In this document: positions 17,747 through 26,709 of the stretch, one piece after another | How positions within the stretch are numbered: position 1 is the stretch's first letter | How the letters are laid out: each line of letters opens with the position of its first letter | Source: Nitrospira sp. | Lineage (GTDB): Bacteria > Nitrospirota > Nitrospiria > Nitrospirales > Nitrospiraceae | Reading direction: 5' to 3' | Assembly (NCBI GenBank): GCA_019636815.1 | Contig: JAHBWT010000025.1 | Coordinates: 1 to 46,883 of the forward strand | DNA length: 46,883 bases | Position numbers and translations under genes: made by a program | Notes under the pieces: generated by a model | What the model was told of the DNA's origin: nothing | What the model saw: only the letters and a program-made list of their open reading frames with translations | Database searches by the model: none

Positions 17747-20515
17747 GTGGCAAAGAAATACGTCTACTATTTCGGTGACGGCAAAGCCGAAGGGACCTCG
17801 AACATGAAGGAGCTGCTTGGTGGGAAAGGGGCGGGATTGGCTGAGATGACGAATCTCGGTATCTCCGTCCCCCCGGGCTTCACGATCACGACCGAAGCCT
17901 GCATCGAATACGACAAGCACGGGAAGAAATATCCACCCGGGATGTGGGAGGCGACGTTGGCCGCGCTCAAGCGCGTAGAGCGGTCGATGGGCATGGGGTT
18001 CGGTGATCCCGAAAAGCCGTTGCTGGTATCGGTGCGTTCCGGTGCCCGAGCATCGATGCCCGGTATGATGGATACGGTGCTCAACGTGGGGCTCACGCTG
18101 AGGACGGTCGAAGGGCTCGCCGCCAAGACGAAGAACGAACGGTTTGCCCAGGACAGTTACCGCCGTTTTATCACGATGTTCGGCAGTATCGTCATGGGGG
18201 TGCCGCGTGAACATTTTGAGGCCATTCTGAACCATAAGAAAGAAGAAATGGGCGTGACCCATGAGACCCAATTAGATGCTCGAGGTTTGCGGGACCTCGT
18301 CGGACGATTCAAGACGTTGGTGAAAGAAGAAACCGGAAAGGATTTCCCGGACGATCCGAATGAGCAGCTGCGGATGGCGATCAACGCGGTATTCTCGTCA
18401 TGGAACGGCGCGCGCGCCATCACCTATCGGCGGTTGAACGGCATTCCGGACCATTGGGGCACTGCCGTCAACGTGGTTGCGATGGTGTTCGGCAACATGG
18501 GCGACACCAGCGGGACTGGTGTGGCGTTCACCCGCGATCCGAACACCGGCGAACATAAATTCTTCGGCGAATGCCTGATGAATGCGCAGGGCGAAGACGT
18601 CGTGGCCGGTATCAGAACGCCGCTGCCGGTCAGCGCACTCGCGAAGAATGTTCCGGCTGCTTACAAAGATCTCGAACATACCTATAAGAAGCTTGAAAAG
18701 CATTACCGAGACATGCTCGACCTGGAATTTACGATTCAGGAAGGCAAGCTCTACATGCTGCAGACACGTGTCGGGAAGCGGACCGGCATCTCGGCCGTTC
18801 GGATTGCCGTCGAAATGGTGAAAGAAGGATTGATCACGAAGCGTGAAGCGGTGCAGCGGGTCAGCCCCGATCAATTGGCGCAGTATCTCTACCCCATTTT
18901 CGACTCAAAGATCGAGTCCAGTTCGACCCCGTTGGGCAAAGGCTTGCCGGCCGGGCCTGGTGCGGCAGCGGGAAAGATCGCACTGACGCCGGACCGCGCG
19001 GTCGATATGAAAGCCGCCGGCCAACGGGTCGTGCTCGTCCGCGAGGAGACCAGTCCGGACGACATTCACGGGATGAACGCGGCAACCGGATTCTTGACCG
19101 CGCGCGGCGGGATGACCTCGCACGCGGCGGTGGTGGCGCGACAGATGGGCAAAGTCTGCGTAGCCGGCTGCGAAGCGGTACAGGTGATCGACGCCCAATC
19201 GGTGCGAATCGGCGCGAAGGTATTCCGCGAAGGAGACTATATCTCCGTCAACGGTTCGACTGGGAATGTCTACGATGGTGACGTGCCGGTGGTGGAGTCG
19301 GAAATCATTCAAGTCGTGCAAGGGAAGCTGGATCCCAAAAAGTCGCCGAAATATCAGTTGTTCGCCACGTTGCTCTCGTGGGCCGACGACGGACGGAAAC
19401 TGCGTGTTCGAGCCAACGCCGATGTGCCGGACCAGGCGAAGATTGCGAGAGGGTTCGGAGCGGAAGGCATCGGATTGTGCCGGACCGAACACATGTTCTT
19501 CGCAGAGGATCGTATCCTGATCATGCAGAAGATGATCTTGGCGCGTACGAAAGAAGAACGGGAGAAATACCTCGATCAACTCCTGCCGTTGCAGAAGCAA
19601 GATTTTATCGGACTCTACCGGGAGATGCAGGGCTACCCGGTCACGATCCGGCTCCTTGATCCTCCGCTCCATGAATTTTTGCCCAAGCGGGAAGAATTGA
19701 TGGTGGAAATTGCGCAGTTGGAATTGACCGGGAATGACGGGGCCAAGCTTGAGGAGCAACGTCGTTTGCTGGCTCGAGTGGAAGAGCTGCATGAATTCAA
19801 CCCCATGTTGGGTCTCCGTGGATGTCGGCTAGGCATTACCATGCCGGAGATCACCCGCATGCAGGCGCGGGCAATTATGGAAGCGGCCTGCGAACTGGCG
19901 AAGGAAGGCAAGAAGATCGTGCCGGAGATCATGATCCCGCTTGTCGGCATGGTCTCCGAAATGAAGTCGCAAAAAGATCTCGTGAGAGAAGTAGCCCAGG
20001 AGACGATGAAACGGTATGGCGTGAAGTTGAATTACCTAGTCGGCACGATGATCGAGTTGCCGCGCGCGGCCGTCACGGCAGACCGGATTGCGCAGGAAGC
20101 GGAGTTCTTCTCGTTCGGGACGAACGATCTCACGCAGACGACGTTCGGTTTCTCGCGCGATGATGCGGCTAAGTTCATCGATTTCTATAAGAGCGAGAAG
20201 ATCATGGATTCGGATCCCTTCGCCGTGCTGGACCGCGAAGGTGTCGGTTCGCTGATGAACCAGGCCATCGAGGGTGGGCGCAAGACGCGGTCGAATCTCA
20301 AGCTCGGCATCTGCGGTGAGCATGGCGGCGATCCCAGTTCCGTCGCGTTCTGTCATCAACTGAGGTTGGATTACGTCAGCTGTTCACCTTTCCGTGTGGC
20401 GATCGCGCGGTTGGCGGCGGCGCAGGCAGCCATCGTGGAATCGAGTGCGAAGCCGGCAAGGAAGAAGGTCAAGGCGTCGCGCAAGCCGTCGACATCACGC
20501 CGTAAGCGACGGTGA
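17747..20515 (+). CDS. ppdK: Pyruvate, phosphate dikinase
   Basis: A 922-residue enzyme that interconverts pyruvate, ATP and Pi with PEP, AMP and PPi. It has the three expected parts: the ATP-grasp domain (residues 1-340, with SVRSGARASMPGMMDTVLN), the swivelling phosphohistidine domain with H459 (GGMTSHAAVVARQMG), and the PEP/pyruvate barrel with C856 (CGEHGGDPSS). GTG 17747 is chosen because GGAAGGAG lies 8-9 bases upstream; the reading frame is open to 17645. About 30 basic residues follow the barrel as a tail, which the family does not require. In autotrophs with the reverse TCA cycle this enzyme feeds pyruvate into gluconeogenesis; that use is an inference here. Its stop overlaps the ribD start. 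Confidence 0.95.
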   Translation: MAKKYVYYFGDGKAEGTSNMKELLGGKGAGLAEMTNLGISVPPGFTITTEACIEYDKHGKKYPPGMWEATLAALKRVERSMGMGFGDPEKPLLVSVRSGARASMPGMMDTVLNVGLTLRTVEGLAAKTKNERFAQDSYRRFITMFGSIVMGVPREHFEAILNHKKEEMGVTHETQLDARGLRDLVGRFKTLVKEETGKDFPDDPNEQLRMAINAVFSSWNGARAITYRRLNGIPDHWGTAVNVVAMVFGNMGDTSGTGVAFTRDPNTGEHKFFGECLMNAQGEDVVAGIRTPLPVSALAKNVPAAYKDLEHTYKKLEKHYRDMLDLEFTIQEGKLYMLQTRVGKRTGISAVRIAVEMVKEGLITKREAVQRVSPDQLAQYLYPIFDSKIESSSTPLGKGLPAGPGAAAGKIALTPDRAVDMKAAGQRVVLVREETSPDDIHGMNAATGFLTARGGMTSHAAVVARQMGKVCVAGCEAVQVIDAQSVRIGAKVFREGDYISVNGSTGNVYDGDVPVVESEIIQVVQGKLDPKKSPKYQLFATLLSWADDGRKLRVRANADVPDQAKIARGFGAEGIGLCRTEHMFFAEDRILIMQKMILARTKEEREKYLDQLLPLQKQDFIGLYREMQGYPVTIRLLDPPLHEFLPKREELMVEIAQLELTGNDGAKLEEQRRLLARVEELHEFNPMLGLRGCRLGITMPEITRMQARAIMEAACELAKEGKKIVPEIMIPLVGMVSEMKSQKDLVREVAQETMKRYGVKLNYLVGTMIELPRAAVTADRIAQEAEFFSFGTNDLTQTTFGFSRDDAAKFIDFYKSEKIMDSDPFAVLDREGVGSLMNQAIEGGRKTRSNLKLGICGEHGGDPSSVAFCHQLRLDYVSCSPFRVAIARLAAAQAAIVESSAKPARKKVKASRKPSTSRRKRR

Positions 20516-21630
20516 CCAGTACCCAACGAGATCTCCACTTCATGACCCTGGCCCTTCGCCTGGCGGCAAAGGGCCAGGGGACGACAAGTCCGAATCCGAT
20601 GGTCGGAGCCTTGGTGGTTCGTCAAGGCAAGATCATCGGGCGTGGTTTTCACCTCCGACCAGGAACTCCGCACGCCGAAATTCTGGCGCTACAACAAGCA
20701 GGAAAGGGTGCTCGCGGCGCGATTCTGTATGTGACGCTTGAGCCCTGTTGTCACCTGGACAAACGCACTCCCCCTTGTGTTCCGGAAATCCTTCGATCCG
20801 GTATTCGCCGTGTGGTGGCTGCGATGCAAGATCCGAATCCATCTGTAAAGGGTAAGGGAGCCGCCGCGCTTCGACGGGCGGGGCTTTCGGTTACGGTCGG
20901 AGTGGCTCGCTCCGAGGTGGAGGCATTGAACAAGGCGTATTGCCATTGGATGAAGTCCGGTCGCCCCTACGTGACACTCAAGGCCGGTATGACGCTCGAT
21001 GGAAAGCTGGCCACGGCAACAGGGGAATCCCGGTGGATTACGGGCGGGGCGTCGCGTAATGAGGTGCATCAACTTCGGGGTTGTGTCGATGCCGTCTTGA
21101 CCGGAGTCAACACCGTTCTGGCTGATAATCCCGCGCTGACAGCGAGAACAGGACCGCGATTAGATACGGTAGCCCCACGGCAGCCTCTTCGCATTGTGGT
21201 CGATAGCAGCTTGCGCACTCCTTTGAAGGCGCGGATCTTGACGCAACAAAACAAGGCCAAAACGATGATTGCAACAACCGCTGCGGCTTCAGCGGGGCGA
21301 CGATCAAACATGAAGAAGAAAGGCATAGAAATTCTCATATTGCCTGCCATGAAGGGCCGTGTTTCATTGCCGGCTCTCCTGAGGGAGCTCGGGCGGCGCG
21401 GCATCCTGTCCTTGCTCGTGGAAGGAGGGAGCGAGCTCAACGCGGCGATGGTGACGGCCAAGTTGGTCGATCACGTTCGCCTGTACATCGCGCCGCTCTT
21501 GCTTGGAGGTCACAATGCCAAGGGACTCATCGGGGGAGACAGCCCGGTACAACTCGCAAGCGCGATCCCGCTTCACCACATGGTGCTACGGCCTCTTGGT
21601 GACGATGTGGTGGTGGAGGGAGAATTGTGA
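20512..21630 (+). CDS. ribD: Bifunctional riboflavin deaminase/reductase RibD
   Basis: A 372-residue enzyme of the early riboflavin pathway: it deaminates the GTP cyclohydrolase II product and then reduces its ribose. The deaminase domain (1-145) has the zinc motif H54-A-E and the P-C-C...P-P-C pattern with C79 and C89. The reductase domain (146-372) starts at TLKAGMTLDGKLATATGESR and has LLVEGGSELNAAMV. The GTG start at 20512 overlaps the ppdK stop by 4 bases, so translation is coupled. It is separated from ribE by an esterase, an unknown protein, an MFS transporter and a small peptide, which is unusual for this pathway. Confidence 0.94.
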   Translation: MTSTQRDLHFMTLALRLAAKGQGTTSPNPMVGALVVRQGKIIGRGFHLRPGTPHAEILALQQAGKGARGAILYVTLEPCCHLDKRTPPCVPEILRSGIRRVVAAMQDPNPSVKGKGAAALRRAGLSVTVGVARSEVEALNKAYCHWMKSGRPYVTLKAGMTLDGKLATATGESRWITGGASRNEVHQLRGCVDAVLTGVNTVLADNPALTARTGPRLDTVAPRQPLRIVVDSSLRTPLKARILTQQNKAKTMIATTAAASAGRRSNMKKKGIEILILPAMKGRVSLPALLRELGRRGILSLLVEGGSELNAAMVTAKLVDHVRLYIAPLLLGGHNAKGLIGGDSPVQLASAIPLHHMVLRPLGDDVVVEGEL

Positions 21631-22916
21631 TCGTCGTGCGATGGATGATTATCCTGTCGGCGTTCTTGACAGGCAGTGGAGCGTTCAGCTTCGCAGAATC
21701 ATCGGCTCAATCGGCCGGAAGTCTCGCGTCGCTCGTCCATCAATTTCTCGATGCCGGCGACAGCGATGAAGCCGAACGTCTGTTGCAGGGCATTCTGTCT
21801 GACGAACAGGCATCGATCGAAGCGGTTTCTCACATCATCAGAGGAGGAAGAACCTATCAATACCAACCCATTGGGATGCTTCCGAGTGAGCAGATCGTCG
21901 TTCGTGGGCAGATCCACCCTCTGTCGTTGTTCGTTCCGGCGTCATATGAGGCTGCGAAGAGCTATGCCTTAATTGTGTGTTTGCACGGATATGGTTTTAC
22001 CGGTGAAGAATATTTAGAGCGGTGGCGTACTCGATTGGCTGAGGATTATCTATTGGCCTGCCCGACCTATCCGTCCGGCGCGTGGTTTACGAGACGTGCG
22101 GAAGAGGTGGTGCTGGAAACGATCCGTGAAGTCAGACGACGGTATCATCTCGATCCCGATCGGATCTTTCTGACAGGCATGTCGAACGGCGGGATCGGTG
22201 CGTGGCTGATCGGGATGCATCATGCGCCGCTGTTTGCCGGCCTCGCGCCGATGGCAAGTGGATTGGATAATGTGCTCATGCCGTTTTTAGCGAATCTTCG
22301 AAACACACCCATCTATCTCATTCATGGAGCCAAAGATCAGGTGATGCCGGTGGACCTGAGCCGATCAATCGCCAAAGAGCTGGATACGCTTGGCTATCCG
22401 TACGTGTATCGCGAGCATCAACGTGAGCATCCCATAGCAGGCGGACACTATTTCCCTAAAGAGGAGTTACCGGCCCTTGTTGCCTGGTTCAATCGTCAGC
22501 GGCGAGAGCCATTACCGACCAGCGTAACCCTTGTGCGCGATGCCAGCCACTTTCAACCGTTTAACTGGGTCCGCCTCGATTCGACCGACTCGATCGCGGC
22601 GTTTTCAGAAGATTTGGTGGACAAGCGTGACGAACAGATCAAGCGTCGGGTCTATGCCAGGCTTGACGCGTCGATCACCGGAAGCAATCGCATCGAGGTG
22701 AGGGCCGAGCACGTTCGACGGTATAGCCTCTTCCTAAACGAGCAGTTAATCGACTTCTCCAAACCGCTCACCGTGCTGACGAACGGCCGTCTCTCGTTCG
22801 AAGGAACTGTCACACCGTCGGTCGAGACCTTGTTGAGACAGGCCAGACTACGACCAGACCCTGAGCGACTCTTCTCCGTTCATCTGACGATTACCATAGA
22901 CAAGCCGGCGTTATGA
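21627..22916 (+). CDS. Secreted alpha/beta-hydrolase (esterase-like)
   Basis: A 429-residue protein starting at GTG 21627, overlapping ribD by 4 bases. A signal-type N terminus covers residues 1-24. The fold is an alpha/beta hydrolase of the PHB-depolymerase/dienelactone-hydrolase style: oxyanion region LHGYG (119-123), nucleophile S186 in GMSNGG, acid D237 (HGAKDQVMP), and base H274 (AGGHYF). A C-terminal region of about 120 residues is beta-rich and could be a substrate-binding or interaction domain. The substrate is unknown. The tight coupling with ribD is notable, but it does not prove a role in flavin metabolism. Confidence 0.83.
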   Translation: MIVVRWMIILSAFLTGSGAFSFAESSAQSAGSLASLVHQFLDAGDSDEAERLLQGILSDEQASIEAVSHIIRGGRTYQYQPIGMLPSEQIVVRGQIHPLSLFVPASYEAAKSYALIVCLHGYGFTGEEYLERWRTRLAEDYLLACPTYPSGAWFTRRAEEVVLETIREVRRRYHLDPDRIFLTGMSNGGIGAWLIGMHHAPLFAGLAPMASGLDNVLMPFLANLRNTPIYLIHGAKDQVMPVDLSRSIAKELDTLGYPYVYREHQREHPIAGGHYFPKEELPALVAWFNRQRREPLPTSVTLVRDASHFQPFNWVRLDSTDSIAAFSEDLVDKRDEQIKRRVYARLDASITGSNRIEVRAEHVRRYSLFLNEQLIDFSKPLTVLTNGRLSFEGTVTPSVETLLRQARLRPDPERLFSVHLTITIDKPAL

Positions 22917-23728
22917 ACTCCGCATGGCAGTCACAGCCTGTTCCTGCTCCATGCATACTAGGTGTGTGGATCGGCATGATGGTTCTTTTATGTGTCGGGT
23001 ATGGCCGGTCAGAGGCCTGTACGTTGTCTCCCGATCATGCCGGGCTTACCTTTCCCGTTGAACGAGTAGATCCTGTCTGGGCGTGCCGACTGCAATCGAT
23101 CATCCAGAATAATTCGATAGAGAGTAAACTCGGGCCGATTCAAACGGCGTTATCCGGAGCGTTGTATCGGTATCTGTTGGATCACCCTCCCTTCACAGCG
23201 GCCATGATCCGGCGTCTGAATCTTGGTCTGTACCAGTCGGAAGGGCGTGGCCTCGGTCGATTCTGGGGGGATGACGGCGAGGGGTCGAAGGGCATCGTGG
23301 AGCTTGTGTACGAGGATCCCGTATCTCGTATCTATTTCCTTGAGGGGACTCATGAAAGCCGGTGGCTGCCTCACGTGACGGGGAAAGCGGTCGTCTTTCT
23401 TCGGATCGGTGTCACGGGAGATGCGAACAGCCATGAAGCAACGGTCAGTACGTTGGTGGCGTACACGAAATTGGATAATGCCTTTCTTTCAGGGTTGGCG
23501 TCCCTCCTGCATCCGCTCGTGTCCAGAATAGCGACAAGCCGGTTGCAAAAAGGAGTGGAGACGGTCGATCGATTGGGGAAAGTGATGGGGGAGGCCCCCC
23601 GACGGGTGCTATCTGAAGCTGAGAAACAGCCGCCTTTACCGGAGCAGCACGTGGCGTTTCTGAGACAGGTCTTGAGTAGCCGACACAGCCTTGACCAAGA
23701 GAGTTCGGACGGACGATCGATCCCATGA
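22913..23728 (+). CDS. Secreted protein, START-like fold possible, function unknown
   Basis: A 271-residue protein with an N-terminal signal region (about residues 14-36, with C36 near its end but no clear lipobox). The mature part has no motif that I can name. Residues 130-225 (VVFLRIGVTGDANSHEATVSTLVAYTKLDNAF, broken here only for naming) alternate strands and a long C-terminal helix in a way that recalls START/Bet v1-like lipid-binding proteins, but this is an impression. It overlaps both the hydrolase before and the MFS gene after by 4 bases (ATGA). It is therefore translated with them and probably acts with them. Confidence 0.7.
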   Translation: MNSAWQSQPVPAPCILGVWIGMMVLLCVGYGRSEACTLSPDHAGLTFPVERVDPVWACRLQSIIQNNSIESKLGPIQTALSGALYRYLLDHPPFTAAMIRRLNLGLYQSEGRGLGRFWGDDGEGSKGIVELVYEDPVSRIYFLEGTHESRWLPHVTGKAVVFLRIGVTGDANSHEATVSTLVAYTKLDNAFLSGLASLLHPLVSRIATSRLQKGVETVDRLGKVMGEAPRRVLSEAEKQPPLPEQHVAFLRQVLSSRHSLDQESSDGRSIP

Positions 23729-24894
23729 CGACTTCACGCAGTTTCGTGCTGGTCTGCACGGTCGGTATCTTTTGTTTCGTCAGCTACAACATGGTGCGGA
23801 TGCCCGCGCTCTCCTTGTTCGCCGAATCGCTCGGCGCGAGTCCGGAGCGAATCGGTCTGATCGTATCCGTGTCGACCATCACGGGCATCTTGCTGAAATT
23901 GCCCTCCGGTGCCCTCTCCGATATCTATGGACGACGGTTCTTGCTGCGGATCGGCGTGGTGGCGTTCGGCCTGCCTCCCTTTCTCTATCCGTTCATCACG
24001 GACTTGGATGCGCTGACGGCGCTGCGGTTTTTACACGGCATGGCCACCGCCATGTTTGCTCCGAGCGCGCTCGCCACCGTGGCGGAGCTCTATCGGGAGC
24101 GCCGCGGCGCCGCGCTTGGGACGTATACGGCCTGCACCCAATCCGGCTCGCTGTTAGGGCCATTTCTTGGCGGGTATCTCATTCATACGGCGGGATTCGA
24201 CACGGCATTCGTCACGGCCGGTGTGTTCGGCTGTGTGGCCATGGTGCTGTTCTATAGTCTGCATCTCGACGTGGCCGTGCCACATCGGACGGAAGAGGGA
24301 GTCAGGGCAGTGCCGTCCGAGATGTGGAAGGGGTTTGCCGCTGTCGTCAAAAATAAGAAAGTTCTGATTACCAGTACGACGGATGCGGCTAAAATGATCG
24401 CCAATGGAGCCTTGATGGCGTTTCTCCCGCTGTACGGCGTTTCAGTGGGTCTCAACCCTGGTGAGGTGGGGATGCTCTTCACGGTGCAGGCCTTCACCTC
24501 ATTTTTTTCCAAGCCGATCATGGGGCGCATCTCCGATCGAGTCGGACGCCAACCGCTGATTATCCTGGGCCTCTGTATTTGTGCCGGGACGTTTGCCTGT
24601 ATCCCATATGTCGCGATGTTCCCGGTCTTGCTGATACTGTCGGCCGGGTTTGGTTTCGGCGAAGCCGTGGTCTCGTCGTCGTCCTCGGCGCTGGTCGCGG
24701 ACAGTTCTGAGTTTAAGAGGCTGGGGGCCGGCCTGGGCATGCAAGGGACGATCATGGACATCGGGCATGCGAGCGGTCCGTTGTTGGCTGGGCTCCTGAT
24801 CGCCAACCTCAGCTATGCGCAAGCGTTTGCCATTATCGCGGGTATTCAACTGTGGGCTGCAGGAATGTTCTGGGTAATGATGAAGCGAATGTAA
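23725..24894 (+). CDS. MFS transporter, 12 helices
   Basis: A 389-residue integral membrane protein of the major facilitator superfamily. The loop 2-3 signature appears as GALSDIYGRRFLLRIG, and its second-half counterpart as GRISDRVGRQPLIILG, which shows the duplicated six-helix bundles. The size and text match drug/sugar-type exporters of the bacterial DHA1 kind. ATG 23725 overlaps the previous stop. Sitting between ribD and ribE raises the possibility of flavin or flavin-precursor transport, but sequence alone does not support a substrate. Confidence 0.88.
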   Translation: MTTSRSFVLVCTVGIFCFVSYNMVRMPALSLFAESLGASPERIGLIVSVSTITGILLKLPSGALSDIYGRRFLLRIGVVAFGLPPFLYPFITDLDALTALRFLHGMATAMFAPSALATVAELYRERRGAALGTYTACTQSGSLLGPFLGGYLIHTAGFDTAFVTAGVFGCVAMVLFYSLHLDVAVPHRTEEGVRAVPSEMWKGFAAVVKNKKVLITSTTDAAKMIANGALMAFLPLYGVSVGLNPGEVGMLFTVQAFTSFFSKPIMGRISDRVGRQPLIILGLCICAGTFACIPYVAMFPVLLILSAGFGFGEAVVSSSSSALVADSSEFKRLGAGLGMQGTIMDIGHASGPLLAGLLIANLSYAQAFAIIAGIQLWAAGMFWVMMKRM

Positions 24895-24936
24895 GCGCTG
24901 CTATCTTGATAATGGCTGCGATATAATTGGGACGTG

Positions 24937-25053
24937 ATGAAGGAAATTGCGACTGAGAACCTCGTCATCGGCGGATTAGCCGGTCTGGGCGTTGTGGTGC
25001 TGATTGTGCTGTTCATCTATGTCGTGAAACAGATCATCTTGAGGAAAGACTGA
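24937..25053 (+). CDS. 38-residue single-span membrane peptide
   Basis: A short gene below usual ORF cut-offs. ATG 24937 (GTG 24934 is also possible) to TGA 25051-25053 gives MKEIATENLVIGGLAG, then a long hydrophobic run to about residue 33, and a basic tail (KQIILRKD). The stop codon TGATG overlaps the ribE start, the pattern of translational coupling, and there is no other start site for ribE. The hydrophobic run is about 24 residues, right for one membrane helix, with the basic end inside. The low-complexity hydrophobic codons make chance unlikely, but I cannot name a family. Confidence 0.72.
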   Translation: MKEIATENLVIGGLAGLGVVVLIVLFIYVVKQIILRKD

Positions 25054-25706
25054 TGTTCTCTGGCATCGTCGAAGAAATGGGCGCGATTACCGTGCTGAAA
25101 AAGACGCTTGCTGGAGCCAAGCTTACTATTTTGGCCTCGACTGTGATGGGCGATCTCAAAATCGGCGATAGCGTGAGTGTGAATGGAATTTGTCTGACGG
25201 TCGTCTCGAGAACCGAGCGCGACTTTTCTGTAGAGGTCTCGCCGGAAACGCTCTCAGTGACGACGCTTGGCAGCTACCCTGTGGGAATGCCGGTCAATCT
25301 CGAACGGGCGATGAAGCTCAACGAACGCATCGGCGGGCATCTGGTGGCCGGTCACGTGGATGGAGTCGGTGTGATCCGTAGCCGGCGTCAAGATGCCAAT
25401 GCGATCATGTTAACGATCGAGGCGCCGCAACATATCCTCCGGTATTGTGTCGTCAAGGGTTCGGTCACGGTCGATGGGATCAGCTTGACGATCAACGGCG
25501 TGAACGACAATGGATTTTCCGTCACCATCATTCCGCACACGGCGAAGGTGACGACGCTCGGTCTCAAACAGGTGAATGATCCCGTCAACCTTGAATCCGA
25601 CCTCATCGGAAAGTACGTCGAACGATTGCTTCAAGAACGGGGCCAGCTGCCGAAACCGACCATCAGCATCGATACAGACTACCTACAGAAACGCGGGTTG
25701 ATTTGA
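25053..25706 (+). CDS. ribE: Riboflavin synthase, alpha chain
   Basis: A 217-residue enzyme that joins two lumazine molecules into riboflavin. The start MFSGIVEEMGAI is diagnostic. Two similar halves each hold a lumazine-binding barrel: the first includes GDSVSVNGICLTVV, the second GSVTVDGISLTING. The last helix (VNLESDLIGKYVERLL) makes the trimer contact. It is translationally coupled to the preceding 38-residue gene and is the last gene of the plus-strand run; ribAB and ribH are not in the window. Confidence 0.94.
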   Translation: MFSGIVEEMGAITVLKKTLAGAKLTILASTVMGDLKIGDSVSVNGICLTVVSRTERDFSVEVSPETLSVTTLGSYPVGMPVNLERAMKLNERIGGHLVAGHVDGVGVIRSRRQDANAIMLTIEAPQHILRYCVVKGSVTVDGISLTINGVNDNGFSVTIIPHTAKVTTLGLKQVNDPVNLESDLIGKYVERLLQERGQLPKPTISIDTDYLQKRGLI

Positions 25707-25789
25707 AGAAGTATTGGGGGAAGAACGGTGGTTGCAGGCTTCCGACTGCGACCTTGATCTTTCCTGTTTCCCAGGCTACCCTTCACCCT

Positions 25790-26170
25790 ATGGATTGGAA
25801 AAATCGCATTACCCTCGATCCCGAGAAGCGTGGCGGTAAGCCCTGCATCCGTGGCCTCCGCATGATTGTCTATGATGTGTTGGAGTATCTTGCCTCCGGA
25901 ATGAGTGAAGAAGACATTCTCAAAGATTTCCCCGATCTTACACGTGAAGACATCCGTGCTTGTCTCGCCTTTGCGGCTGACCGGGAGCGGAAACTTGTGT
26001 CGATTCCTCCGTCGTGGAGCTGCTCTTCGATCAGAATCTCTCCCATCGTCTCGTTCAATCCCTGCAGAAGGAATATCCTGACTTTCGGCACGTTCGCGAA
26101 ATCGGGTTGCAGGAGTCGGCAGATGCAGTTGTCTGGCAATATGCCGCACAGCAGGGCTTTGCCATCGTGA
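25790..26170 (+). CDS. DUF433 antitoxin-like protein with abnormal C terminus
   Basis: The first 75 residues are a DUF433 domain (ITLDPEKRGGKPCIRGLRM, then VYDVLEYLASGMSEEDIL and DFPDLTREDIRACLAFAADRERK), usually the antitoxin partner of a DUF5615 toxin. Members normally stop about here. This frame instead continues for 51 more residues to 26170, through the beginning of the toxin gene, with a composition (SWSCSSIRISPIVSF...) unlike any domain. The likely cause is a one- or two-base indel near 26005 that removed the original stop. The domain itself looks intact and may still work. Start ATG 25790 is a choice by domain; the frame is open to 25703. Confidence 0.7.
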   Translation: MDWKNRITLDPEKRGGKPCIRGLRMIVYDVLEYLASGMSEEDILKDFPDLTREDIRACLAFAADRERKLVSIPPSWSCSSIRISPIVSFNPCRRNILTFGTFAKSGCRSRQMQLSGNMPHSRALPS

Positions 26171-26346
26171 CGAAGGACGCTGATTTCCATCAGCGCAGTT
26201 TTCTCTTCGGTCACCCGCCCAAAGTAATTTGGGTTCGAGTCGGCAATGCTTCAACAGCCGTCATCGAAGCATTGCTCCGCCGCCGCGCCGGCGACGTCGG
26301 TGCCTTCTTTTCCGATCTCGAGAGTGCGTTTCTGATCCTCGACTAG
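26014..26346 (+). CDS. DUF5615 PIN-like toxin
   Basis: A 110-residue protein of the DUF5615 family (PIN-like nuclease fold). The start MELLFDQNLSHRLVQSL shows the conserved N-terminal strand with its first aspartate; IVTKDADFHQRS carries the later acidic pair, and the end helix is VIEALLRRRAGDV. It starts with GTG 26014 inside the extended DUF433 frame, so the two frames overlap over 157 bases. A ribosome site is not obvious, and translation may depend on re-initiation. It ends just before repeat R1. Activity against RNA is an inference from the family. Confidence 0.78.
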   Translation: MELLFDQNLSHRLVQSLQKEYPDFRHVREIGLQESADAVVWQYAAQQGFAIVTKDADFHQRSFLFGHPPKVIWVRVGNASTAVIEALLRRRAGDVGAFFSDLESAFLILD

Positions 26347-26457
26347 CGAACAAATCAGCATGCGATTAGAATAATGGCCGTGTAAGGACCACCTTCGAGA
26401 CTTGACCAAGCAATCACCTGGAATCAGATCTCAAGACCCCCGCTAAATGAAACTTCA

Positions 26458-26652
26458 TCGTTGTCCAGCAGATCTCCGCAGTCCGTTGGACGGCATCGGA
26501 ACCCTTCACGGGTGACATGCCGATCCACATAAGAACCCGAGACGAATGGGCATACGGCTGCAACTTGCGGAAACAACAAAACAAATGGACGCAAATGGCA
26601 CATGTATATAATGTGTGAACGTGGTCGCATGTTATGCAGGTAACACTGCCGG
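26458..26652 (+). repeat. Dispersed direct repeat R1, copy 1
   Basis: A 195-base sequence that recurs at 31145-31338 in the same direction. I count about 26 differences and one gap, so identity is near 87%. A short frame reading PIHIRTRDEWAYGCNLRK is kept in both copies, as is an opposite-strand frame, so neither strand is clearly coding. The copy lies between the DUF5615 toxin and the broken HNH gene. It has no obvious terminal inverted repeats. The region from 26347 to its start holds nothing that I recognise. Confidence 0.85.
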
Positions 26653-26709
26653 ATGCTGTGCTTATGCGGATCGGCATCAACATAATTAGTCCATTATCCG
26701 GATCCAAAT

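Noticed and set aside
18905-19792. 295-codon minus-strand frame inside ppdK
   Set aside because: Antisense shadow of a certain gene, with no domain or ribosome site.
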